Origin: Acidobacteriota bacterium
GTDB lineage: Bacteria; Acidobacteriota; Terriglobia; Bryobacterales; Bryobacteraceae
Length of the DNA stretch: 15,468 bases
NCBI GenBank assembly: GCA_947505565.1
Contig: CANNLB010000005.1
Span: 1-15,468, forward strand
Direction: 5' to 3'
Shown: in pieces, positions 7,174 through 13,333 of the stretch
Layout: each line of letters starts with the position of its first letter
Position numbering within the stretch: position 1 is the first letter of the stretch
Made by a program: the position numbers and the translations under genes
Notes under the pieces: model-generated
Told to the model about the DNA's origin: nothing
Database searches by the model: none
Seen by the model: only the letters and a program-made list of their open reading frames with translations

Positions 7174-7754
7174 TCGTAGCCTGGATCTACCGGCGCACCA
7201 CTGGTCACGCCCACTCCATTTCCTTTCCTACAACACTGGTCTTGCTCGCCATCCTCATCGCAATGGTTGCCCAGGCCATCGGAGACAACGTAGCCCGAGC
7301 GTTCAACCTAGTCGGGGCCCTGTCCATCGTTCGCTTCCGAACCGTGGTGCGAGATACGCGGGATAACGCCTTCGTCATCTTCGCGGTCGTCGCCGGAATG
7401 GCGGCTGGCCCGCAAAATCTCTGGGTGGCGATCCTGGGCATTCTCGTTGCCGGTACGGCCGTATTTGTGATGGCAAAGGGAACCCATGCAGAACCGGCCG
7501 AAGTCTTTGCTCTCCGGCTCCGGGCCGTGCCCGAATCGAACCTCGACCGGCTCCCGGCCGAACGCCTTGGATCGTTCGTCACCGATCTCCGTCTGATCAG
7601 CAAAGCGACCCCGGGGTATAGCCTTGGGATCGAGGGAAGTTATCAAGTCTGGATTAAACAAAACGTCGGAGCGCGGGAAATCGCAAAGAGCACTACAAGT
7701 GTCGAAGGGGTACCTGATGTTCGGATTTCGCGGCAAGAGTTAGGGCAAGATTAA
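7170..7754 (+). CDS. DUF4956-family membrane protein, short at the N-terminus (194 aa)
   Basis: Inner-membrane protein of unknown function. It shows the family hallmarks VAWIYRRTTG (~3-12), the helix TTLVLLAILIAMVAQAIGD (~21-39), the signature ARAFNLVGALSIVRFRT (~42-58) and VRDTRDNAFVIFAVVAGMA (~60-78), then a last helix ~84-102. Residues ~105-194 form a soluble tail that may be a small ferredoxin-like domain. GTG 7170 follows GAAGG (7155-7159) by 10 nt and overlaps the stop of the 24-codon ORF. The start lies inside what is normally membrane helix 1: only ~6 residues precede IYRRTTG, where relatives generally carry a full hydrophobic helix, so the gene may be truncated or frameshifted. DUF4956 proteins occur beside polyphosphate/VTC-like and surface-polymer genes; here the neighbours are glycan genes. 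Role unknown. Confidence 0.8.
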   Translation: MIVAWIYRRTTGHAHSISFPTTLVLLAILIAMVAQAIGDNVARAFNLVGALSIVRFRTVVRDTRDNAFVIFAVVAGMAAGPQNLWVAILGILVAGTAVFVMAKGTHAEPAEVFALRLRAVPESNLDRLPAERLGSFVTDLRLISKATPGYSLGIEGSYQVWIKQNVGAREIAKSTTSVEGVPDVRISRQELGQD

Positions 7755-7763
7755 TTTTGCCTT
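7742..7763 (+). terminator. Weak hairpin across the stop codon of the DUF4956 gene
   Basis: AGGGCAAGA (7742-7750) can pair with TTTTGCCTT (7755-7763), including two G-U pairs, around the loop TTAA, which contains most of the stop codon. No T run follows, so termination would be inefficient at best. It lies where the flagellar block gives way to the pilus operon. Confidence 0.25.
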
Positions 7764-7767
7764 GCAC

Positions 7768-7795
7768 GGGATAGGCCGTTACTTCGTCTTATCCC
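7768..7795. repeat. 6-bp inverted repeat just before lolA
   Basis: GGGATA (7768-7773) and TATCCC (7790-7795) are perfect inverted repeats separated by 16 nt and end 3 nt before the GTG of lolA. This could be a hairpin reducing lolA translation or an operator-like site. No convincing -35/-10 pair with standard spacing is visible in the 44-nt gap, although TTGCAC (7762-7767) resembles a -35. Confidence 0.25.
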
Positions 7796-7798
7796 ATA

Positions 7799-8446
7799 GT
7801 GACGTCACCCAGCTCCATCTTCGTCCTTTTCTTGGCGGCTAGCGTTTCGTCTTCTGCCCAATCGGTCGATTTGCCAAAGCTGCTCGCGGGGGTCGAAAGC
7901 CGCTACAACTCGGTCCGGACGCTGGAGTTGACGTTTGAACAGACCTATATAGCGCCAAATAAGGCGCGGAGGATGGAAGCGGGATCGTTGCGAATTCGAA
8001 AACCGCGGCGAATGCGTTGGGAATACACGAAACCGGACGGAAAATTATTTATTTCGGACGGCACTGCGTATTGGTATTACTCCGTGATGGCCAAGCGGGC
8101 GGAGAAGATGAAGTTAAAAGAGGCGCAGGACATTCAGGCACCGCTGGCGTTTTTGATCGGCAAGCTGGATTTTCAGCGGGACTTCGGAAGGTTTTTGGTG
8201 CAGCCGGAGGGAGAGATCGTAACGGTGACGGCGGAACCGAAGAATCCGCAGAAGTCGCCGTTTCAAAGCGTGGCGTTTACGGTTGGCCGTGACAGCCGGA
8301 TTTCGGAGCTAACGATTAAGGGGCGGGATGGGGCGACGATGATCTTCCGCTTTAGCGCGGAAGTGCGAAATCCGCAATTGAACGACTCGTTGTTTACGTT
8401 TGTCGCGCCGCCGGGAGTCGAAGTGGTCGCGGGAGAGGGACAGTAG
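7799..8446 (+). CDS. lolA: LolA-like periplasmic outer-membrane lipoprotein carrier (215 aa)
   Basis: LolA proteins carry lipoproteins from the LolCDE transporter across the periplasm. Residues 1-20 look like a signal peptide (IFVLFLAASVSSSA, cleavage probably before Gln21), though without the usual positive N-region. The mature part has the family's order: LAGVESRYNSVRTLELTFEQ (~29-48), SLRIRKPRRMRWEYTKPDGK (~63-82), FISDGTAYWYYS, then QAPLAFLIGK (~113-122) and a C-terminal beta half (LFTFVAPPGVEVV). An in-frame TAG at 7772-7774 caps the frame, so GTG 7799 is the first usable start; it has no evident Shine-Dalgarno. The stop abuts pilC directly, making this the likely first gene of the pilus/secretion operon, where it may serve secretin or pilotin lipoprotein delivery (inference). 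From about codon 25 on, codons become G/T-ending, unlike the genes upstream. Confidence 0.87.
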   Translation: MTSPSSIFVLFLAASVSSSAQSVDLPKLLAGVESRYNSVRTLELTFEQTYIAPNKARRMEAGSLRIRKPRRMRWEYTKPDGKLFISDGTAYWYYSVMAKRAEKMKLKEAQDIQAPLAFLIGKLDFQRDFGRFLVQPEGEIVTVTAEPKNPQKSPFQSVAFTVGRDSRISELTIKGRDGATMIFRFSAEVRNPQLNDSLFTFVAPPGVEVVAGEGQ

Positions 8447-9667
8447 ATGGCGGAGTTCGTCCTAAAGTACGCCGACGCGCGAGGGCTGATCAAGCAAGAG
8501 ATTGCGGAAGCGGCGACGGAGCAGGAGTTGCGGGAGAAGTTTACGCAACAGGGATTTCTCGTTTATTCGGTGAAGCCAAAGGGGAAATTCGATCAATTGG
8601 CACCGTCGTTGACGGGAGCGAATCGGAAGAAGAAGCTGAATCTGGAAAAGTTCCTGATCTTCAACCAGCAGTTCGTCACGCTGATCAAGGCCGGATTGCC
8701 GATTCTGAAGTCACTAGATCTGCTGGCGACGCGGTTGACGGACGCGAAGTTGAGCCCGCTGGTGACGGCGGTGCGGGATGATGTCCGCGTCGGGACAAGT
8801 TTGTCGGATGCTTTCGCGCGGCAGGGCGTTTTCCCGCCGATCTACGTGACATCGATGTTGGCTGGCGAACGGTCGGGCGCGCTGGTGGAAGTTTTGGAGC
8901 GGTTTGTCAGCTATCAGCGGATGACGCTGGCCGTCCGGAAAAAGCTAATTGCCTCATTGATCTATCCGACTCTCCTGATCGTTTTGGTACTGCTTCTGGT
9001 TGTATTTCTGATCACCTACGTGGTGCCGCAGTTTAGTTCGCTCTACGGGAGCATGAACGCGAAGTTGCCGTTTTTGACGACGCTGTTGATTTCGGTGGGG
9101 ACGACGGCGCAGGAGTATTTTTGGCTGGGCGTGGTTTCGCTGGCGGGCGCGGCGGCGGCGTTGCGTTGGTGGATGCAGAGCGAGAGCGGCAAAGAGCGGC
9201 TCGATTGGGTGAAGTTGAAGTTGCCGATTGCGGGCGAGATTTGGATTAAGTATCAAGTGGCGCAGTTTGCGCGGGTGCTCTCGACGCTGCTGCTGGGCGG
9301 GATTCCACTGATTCAGGCGCTGGAGACGGCGGCGGAAAGCGTGGGGACGCGGGTGCTGGCGCGGGCGCTGGAGTCGACACGAAAATCGGTGCGGGAGGGA
9401 CAGACGTTGTCTTCCTCGCTGGCGGCAACGGGGGTGTTTCCGCCGCTGGCGATCGACATGATTGAAGTGGGGGAATCGACGGGCGCGCTGCCGGCGATGT
9501 TGGGATCGGTAGCGGAGTTTTTTGAAGACGATGTGCAGACGCGATTGGGCGCCGCGCTTTCGTTGATTGAGCCGGCGATTATGATTTTCATGGGTATTTT
9601 CGTGGCATTTGTATTGGTCGCGCTGTATCTGCCCATTTTTTCGTTAGCGGATACGGTGGGAGGATAG
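8447..9667 (+). CDS. pilC: Inner-membrane platform protein PilC/GspF (406 aa)
   Basis: Polytopic platform protein on which the assembly ATPase acts to extrude or rotate a (pseudo)pilus. Two T2SSF domains are visible, ~68-192 and ~270-395, each with the family pattern: FNQQFVTLIKAGLPILKSLDLL (~72-93) and AQFARVLSTLLLGGIPLIQALE (~272-293), each followed by a 'G.sLS.a.......P......i..GE.sGaL..vL' stretch (GERSGALVEVL ~140-150; GESTGALPAML ~342-352). Membrane helices lie at ~170-192, ~222-242 and ~373-396. Residues 1-65 are the polar N-domain. Length is typical for PilC/GspF. The ATG immediately follows the lolA TAG; GGGAGAGGG inside the end of lolA serves as ribosome-binding site. Operon order with pilB, pilM and pilN supports a type IV pilus-like machine, but a type II secretion role cannot be excluded. 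Confidence 0.95.
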   Translation: MAEFVLKYADARGLIKQEIAEAATEQELREKFTQQGFLVYSVKPKGKFDQLAPSLTGANRKKKLNLEKFLIFNQQFVTLIKAGLPILKSLDLLATRLTDAKLSPLVTAVRDDVRVGTSLSDAFARQGVFPPIYVTSMLAGERSGALVEVLERFVSYQRMTLAVRKKLIASLIYPTLLIVLVLLLVVFLITYVVPQFSSLYGSMNAKLPFLTTLLISVGTTAQEYFWLGVVSLAGAAAALRWWMQSESGKERLDWVKLKLPIAGEIWIKYQVAQFARVLSTLLLGGIPLIQALETAAESVGTRVLARALESTRKSVREGQTLSSSLAATGVFPPLAIDMIEVGESTGALPAMLGSVAEFFEDDVQTRLGAALSLIEPAIMIFMGIFVAFVLVALYLPIFSLADTVGG

Positions 9668-11296
9668 ATGGGAACGCAAGTAGTTGCTCCGGCAGTGACG
9701 GCGCAGATCGCCGATGCCAAGGCGTTGGCGCTGCGCTATCGGACGCCGTATGTCGATTTGAAGGAATCGGCGGTGGATTTGGAGTTGCTGCGCCTAGTGC
9801 CGGTGGACATGATGTTCCGGTACAACTTTGTGCCGGTGATGATTGAGAAGACGACGGCGGGGGAGACGATGGAGATCGCGGTGGCGGATCCGCGGAACCT
9901 GCAACTGATTGATGAGCTGAGCGTGCTGCTGCGACGCCGGCTACGGGTAAAGGTCGCTCCGCTGCATCAGATCACGGATTTGCTGAAGAAGACGGAGCAG
10001 TCGCAGCGGGTTCTGGAGGAAGTGACCGAAGGGTTTACGCTCGATGTGGTTTCCGAAGAGAACCCGGACGAGACACTTTCGATCGATAAGATTTCTGCGG
10101 GCGGGGACGACATCGCGCCGGTGATCAAGTTGGTGGACAGCACGATCTTCAACGCGCTGGAGCGGCGGGCGAGCGATATTCATATCGAGACGCGGGACCA
10201 GGAAGTGGTGATCAAGTACCGGATTGACGGGGTGCTGCACTACGCGATGTCGCCGATTGCGAAGGACTGGAGTTCGCGGATTATCTCGCGCATCAAGGTG
10301 ATGAGCGAGCTGGATATTTCTGAGCGCCGGGTGCCGCAGGACGGGCGTTTTCGGGTGCGTTATAAAGGACGACTGATCGACTTCCGGGTGTCGGTGATGC
10401 CGACGGTACACGGGGAGGATTCGGTGCTTCGTGTTCTCGACAAGGAGTCGATGAGCGAGAAGTTTTCGAAGCTTTCGCTCGATGTGGTGGGCTTTTCCGA
10501 GAACGACGTCCGCAAGTTTCGGTTGTACATCAAAGAGCCGTACGGCATGGTGCTGGTGACGGGGCCGACTGGTTCGGGCAAGACGACGACGCTGTACGCG
10601 GCGCTGAGCGAGATCAAGAACGACGAAGACAAGATCATCACGATTGAAGACCCGGTGGAGTATCAGCTCAAGGGCATCACGCAGATTCCGGTGAACGAGA
10701 AGAAGGGGCTGACGTTTGCGCGGGGGCTGCGCAGTATCTTGCGGCACGACCCGGACAAGATTCTGGTGGGCGAGATCCGCGACCAAGAGACAGCGCAGAT
10801 TGCGATCAACTCGGCGCTGACGGGGCATTTGGTGTTCACGACGGTCCACGCGAATAATGTGTTTGACGTGCTGGGCCGGTTTTTGAATATGGGCGTGGAG
10901 CCATACAATTTTGTGTCGGCGATGAACTGCATTTTGGCGCAGCGCCTCGTCCGGAACATCTGCGAGCACTGCAAGCAGCCGGCGGTGGTGACTGAGCAGG
11001 AATTGCTCGATTCGGCTTTGAAGCCGGAGGATTGGGTAGGGGTGACGTTCTACGAAGGCGCGGGTTGCTTTGAGTGCGGCGGGACGGGGTACCACGGGCG
11101 GAGCGCGATTCATGAGTTGCTCGATATGTCCGAGAAGATTCGGGAGATGATTCTGGATCGGCGGCCGACGAGCGAGATCAAGCGGTATGCGCGGAGCGCA
11201 GGGATGTCGACGTTGCGCGAGAGTGCGATTGAGCGGGTGCGGTCGGGGATTACGACCCTGCGCGAGATCAACAAAGTGACCTTTATCGAGGGCTGA
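9668..11296 (+). CDS. pilB: Assembly ATPase PilB/GspE (542 aa)
   Basis: Hexameric cytoplasmic ATPase powering (pseudo)pilus polymerisation. Residues ~10-125 are a MshEN/T2SSE N-domain. The ATPase core has Walker A GPTGSGKT (299-306, K305), Asp box TIEDPVEYQ (325-333), Walker B ILVGEIRD (365-372, E369) and His box GHLVFTTVHAN (386-396). A four-cysteine zinc site, C432/C435 and C467/C470, is of the PilB/GspE type. All catalytic residues are present, so it should be active. PilT-type retraction ATPases lack the N-domain and zinc site, so this is an extension/secretion ATPase. ATG 9668 abuts the pilC stop, with GGGAGGA at 9658-9664. Its TGA overlaps the pilM ATG as ATGATG-type TGATG, indicating coupled translation. 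Codons are markedly G-ending. Confidence 0.97.
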   Translation: MGTQVVAPAVTAQIADAKALALRYRTPYVDLKESAVDLELLRLVPVDMMFRYNFVPVMIEKTTAGETMEIAVADPRNLQLIDELSVLLRRRLRVKVAPLHQITDLLKKTEQSQRVLEEVTEGFTLDVVSEENPDETLSIDKISAGGDDIAPVIKLVDSTIFNALERRASDIHIETRDQEVVIKYRIDGVLHYAMSPIAKDWSSRIISRIKVMSELDISERRVPQDGRFRVRYKGRLIDFRVSVMPTVHGEDSVLRVLDKESMSEKFSKLSLDVVGFSENDVRKFRLYIKEPYGMVLVTGPTGSGKTTTLYAALSEIKNDEDKIITIEDPVEYQLKGITQIPVNEKKGLTFARGLRSILRHDPDKILVGEIRDQETAQIAINSALTGHLVFTTVHANNVFDVLGRFLNMGVEPYNFVSAMNCILAQRLVRNICEHCKQPAVVTEQELLDSALKPEDWVGVTFYEGAGCFECGGTGYHGRSAIHELLDMSEKIREMILDRRPTSEIKRYARSAGMSTLRESAIERVRSGITTLREINKVTFIEG

Positions 11297-12162
11297 TGGC
11301 GATTACCGATACCATTCAACGTTTGCTGGCGGATCCGGCACCGGACCTGAGTTTTGAGATATCGACACAGGGGTTGGCGTGCGCCAAGCGGGGCGGGACT
11401 CCGCAGTGGACTCCGTACGAGGCGGAGACGTTGCGGATATCACCGATTGAGGACAACATCCTGCGGAATGACTTCTTCCTGAAGGCGATTAAGGAAGCGG
11501 CGGGACCGGAAACAGGGCGGAAGCGGCGGACGGCGGTTTTGATTCTGCCGGACTATGCGGCGCGGATGGCGGTGTTGGACTTCAGCCAGTTTCCGGCGGA
11601 CCCGGATGAGCAGCGGGCCCTCGTGCGGTTTCGGATGAAGAAGACGGTTCCGTTTGACGTGGACGCGGCGGCGGTGAGTTGCTTTGTGCAGCCGCGGCAA
11701 GGGTCGGCCAAAGAGGTGGATGTGCTGGCGACGTTAGTTTCGCTCGAGATTCTGGCCAAGTACGAGGCTCCGTTTCGGGTGGCGGGATTGTGGCCGGGAC
11801 GGATTACGACATCGACGTTGGCGGCGCTGGATTTGGTGCCGGCGGATGGATGTCGGGTGCTCGTGAAGCTGGCGAACAAGGTGTTGACGATTGCGGTGAC
11901 GATGGGAGGGAGCCTGCGTTTGCTGCGGTGCGTCGAGCTCGCGACGGCGGACGAGGAAGAGTTGGGAGGCGTTTTGTATCCGACGCTGGCGTATCTGGAA
12001 GATGAGTTGAAGACACGACCGCAGTCGGTGCACTTGTGTGGGCTGGCGTCGTTGCCGTCGGATGTGGAGTTGCCGGTGGAGCCGTTACAGAGTCCGTTTG
12101 GGGCACCGTCGGCGACGAATGCGGGATTATTGGGATATCTGGCAGCGGGAGGCCGGAATTAA
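11296..12162 (+). CDS. pilM: PilM-like actin-fold assembly protein (288 aa)
   Basis: PilM is a cytoplasmic actin-like protein that binds the N-terminal tail of PilN and links the ATPase/platform to the periplasmic alignment complex. Visible features are the strand pair FEISTQGLACAKR (~20-32), the VLILPDYAARMAVLDFSQFP segment (~81-100), and the SHS2-like helix region EQRALVRFRMKKTVPFDVDA (~105-124), which is the most PilM-typical part. Strands ~187-210 (VLVKLANKVLTIAVTMGGSL) resemble the second nucleotide-binding half. At 288 aa it is shorter than the usual ~350 aa, so the ATP site may be reduced. The start overlaps the pilB stop by one base and the next gene starts one base after its TAA, so position strongly supports PilM despite low sequence recognisability. 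Confidence 0.82.
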   Translation: MAITDTIQRLLADPAPDLSFEISTQGLACAKRGGTPQWTPYEAETLRISPIEDNILRNDFFLKAIKEAAGPETGRKRRTAVLILPDYAARMAVLDFSQFPADPDEQRALVRFRMKKTVPFDVDAAAVSCFVQPRQGSAKEVDVLATLVSLEILAKYEAPFRVAGLWPGRITTSTLAALDLVPADGCRVLVKLANKVLTIAVTMGGSLRLLRCVELATADEEELGGVLYPTLAYLEDELKTRPQSVHLCGLASLPSDVELPVEPLQSPFGAPSATNAGLLGYLAAGGRN

Positions 12163-12163
12163 C

Positions 12164-12730
12164 GTGCGGTATCCGATTAATTTATCGAGTGAGCCGTTCC
12201 GCCGGGACCGGGCGGTCACCATTTTTGCGAGCTTGGCAGCGGGGTTGCTGGCGGTTACTCTGGGGCTGCTCGTGCTAATGATTGTGAACGAGCGGCAGGC
12301 CAAGAGCGACCTGGTGGCGGCGATTGCGCAGACCGAGAAGCAGGTGGCGGGCATGGCGAGCGAGCAGGCGACGCTGGAGGCGTCGATGCGGAAGGTGGAG
12401 AACGCGGATGTGCTGGAGCGGAGCGTGTTTTTGAACACGTTGATCGCGCGGAAGGGGATCAGTTGGTCGAGGCTATTTGCGGACTTGGAGCAAGTGATGC
12501 CGCACAATGTACGGCTGGTGGCGCTGCGGCCGCAGGCAAATGCGAAGAACGAGATTCAGCTTGAGATGACGGTGGCGGCGCAGAGTATTGAGCCGGTGAT
12601 TGACTTATTGAAGCGGATGGAAAGTTCGACAGTGTTTACCGTTCCATCGATGGCGACGATGCTACCGCCGTCGCAGAGTGAGCCTTTGTACCGATACCGA
12701 GTGAGTGTGAACTATGCTCAGAAGCTCTAA
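12164..12730 (+). CDS. pilN: PilN-like inner-membrane assembly protein (188 aa) with insert-derived C-terminus
   Basis: Bitopic protein that pairs with PilO and contacts PilM through its cytoplasmic tail. GTG 12164, one base after the pilM stop, gives MRYPINLSSEPFRR, matching the conserved 'iNLlp...R' PilN tail. Upstream in-frame codons overlap pilM and are not needed. One membrane helix (~18-41) is followed by a coiled coil (~43-82) and a ferredoxin-like periplasmic domain (~95-185). The protein ends RVSVNYAQKL. The direct-repeat copy at the pilO junction encodes VNYA followed at once by TAA, suggesting the original protein stopped after VNYA and that QKL plus the present stop (12728-12730) come from the inserted DNA. 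Otherwise length and domain order are normal. Confidence 0.85.
   Translation: MRYPINLSSEPFRRDRAVTIFASLAAGLLAVTLGLLVLMIVNERQAKSDLVAAIAQTEKQVAGMASEQATLEASMRKVENADVLERSVFLNTLIARKGISWSRLFADLEQVMPHNVRLVALRPQANAKNEIQLEMTVAAQSIEPVIDLLKRMESSTVFTVPSMATMLPPSQSEPLYRYRVSVNYAQKL
12698..12717 (+). repeat. Left copy of the direct repeat flanking the pilN/pilO insert
   Basis: This segment contains GTGAGTGTGAACTATGC (12701-12717), the final coding bases of pilN. It recurs 616 bp downstream at 13314-13333. The core 17 bp differ at one base (T12706 versus A13322), and a 20-bp version has two mismatches. It looks like a duplicated insertion site. Confidence 0.8.
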
Positions 12731-12919
12731 ATTGGTTGTAATCGCGAGGGGCTGGCTGGCTGGACGAGCAGCGCGGGTGTGGCTAGGGGGGCCCGCCGCG
12801 GAGCGGGCCACTCGGCCCGGGCGGAATGCGGGTGCCGCAGCGGCGCTCGGAACGGCGGAGGGAGGCGGCTTGGTGCGTTGGTGGAGTGCGGGAGCGGCTA
12901 CGAGTCCGGGTGAATCGGC

Positions 12920-13051
12920 TTGGCGGATTGGGTATGCCAGCGAGGTGCTTAGAGCGGTAGAGGGTTGCGGTGCGGTGGCTCGGATGGTTGCTCGTGAGGA
13001 GACGGGGCGGGACTCGGCGGCTCGACAGGGCGTGGGTGCGGCCGAGGAGTT
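12920..13051 (+). repeat. 132-bp internal repeat, copy 1
   Basis: Aligned to 13118-13249 at a constant offset of 198 bp, with four mismatches (12928 T/G, 12946 T/G, 12966 T/C, 12997 A/G), so about 97% identical. The offset is a multiple of three. Just left of copy 1, CGGCTTGG (12916-12923) matches 13106-13113, consistent with an 8-bp deletion in copy 1 relative to copy 2. Confidence 0.93.
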
Positions 13052-13117
13052 TCGGGCGAGGACAGGGCGCAGGACGGTGACGGGAGGCAGGGTTTTGGTG
13101 GAACCCGGCTTGGTGCG

Positions 13118-13249
13118 TTGGCGGAGTGGGTATGCCAGCGAGGGGCTTAGAGCGGTAGAGGGTCGCGGTGCGGTGGCTCGGATGGTTGCTCGTGGGGAGA
13201 CGGGGCGGGACTCGGCGGCTCGACAGGGCGTGGGTGCGGCCGAGGAGTT
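13118..13249 (+). repeat. 132-bp internal repeat, copy 2
   Basis: Second copy of the 12920-13051 sequence. Its left extension from 13106 is complete compared with copy 1. A partial extra copy of that left edge exists at 12866-12888. The copies stop matching abruptly after GAGGAGTT. The high identity implies a recent duplication or ongoing conversion. Confidence 0.93.
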
Positions 13250-13313
13250 CGGAGCAGCGGCGCGGATGTGTTGCGGTGAAAGTCGGGGCGCTCGTTTCGG
13301 TGCAGATCAGGAT

Positions 13314-13333
13314 CAAGTGAGAGTGAACTATGC
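13314..13333 (+). repeat. Right copy of the direct repeat, containing the pilO start
   Basis: GTGAGAGTGAACTATGC (13317-13333) matches 12701-12717 with one mismatch. Its ATG (13330-13332) is the pilO start. In the frame equivalent to pilN it reads V-N-Y-A then TAA (13335-13337), which reconstructs an ancestral pilN stop overlapping the pilO start by 8 nt. Confidence 0.8.

Larger units (their letters stand above)
12718..13316. mobile_element. 599-bp G-rich non-coding insert between pilN and pilO
   Basis: This is the only gap above 300 bp in the window, inside an otherwise gapless operon. It is strongly G-rich on the + strand and lies between direct repeats of the pilN/pilO junction. It contains a 132-bp repeat twice, a 23-bp fragment of the repeat's left edge at 12866-12888 matching 13106-13128 with one mismatch, and a 7-bp hairpin (GGCCCGC 12790-12796 with GCGGGCC 12803-12809). 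Both strands are open over long stretches, including + strand 12714-13337 with 207 codons. All four base differences between the repeat copies change the amino acid in that frame, so no protein is supported. No transposase or known IS ends are visible. It is best described as an unidentified non-autonomous insertion or intergenic repeat element that would be transcribed with the operon. Confidence 0.6.

Noticed and set aside
9941..11113. 390-codon minus-strand open frame opposite pilB
   Set aside because: The plus strand encodes a complete ATPase with all catalytic motifs; the minus translation is His/Arg/Leu-rich and typical of the antisense shadow of a GC-rich gene.
12038..12163. N-terminal extension of PilN from ATG 12038
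   Set aside because: It lies wholly within pilM in another frame and gives Arg/Cys-rich residues; GTG 12164 right after the pilM stop gives the conserved PilN N-terminus.
12790..12809. GC hairpin in the insert as a transcription terminator
   Set aside because: The 7-bp stem has no following T tract, and termination here would silence the essential downstream operon genes.
12920..13249. CRISPR-like array in the insert
   Set aside because: Only two copies, each 132 bp, with a 66-bp gap; no short palindromic repeats, no regular spacers and no cas genes.
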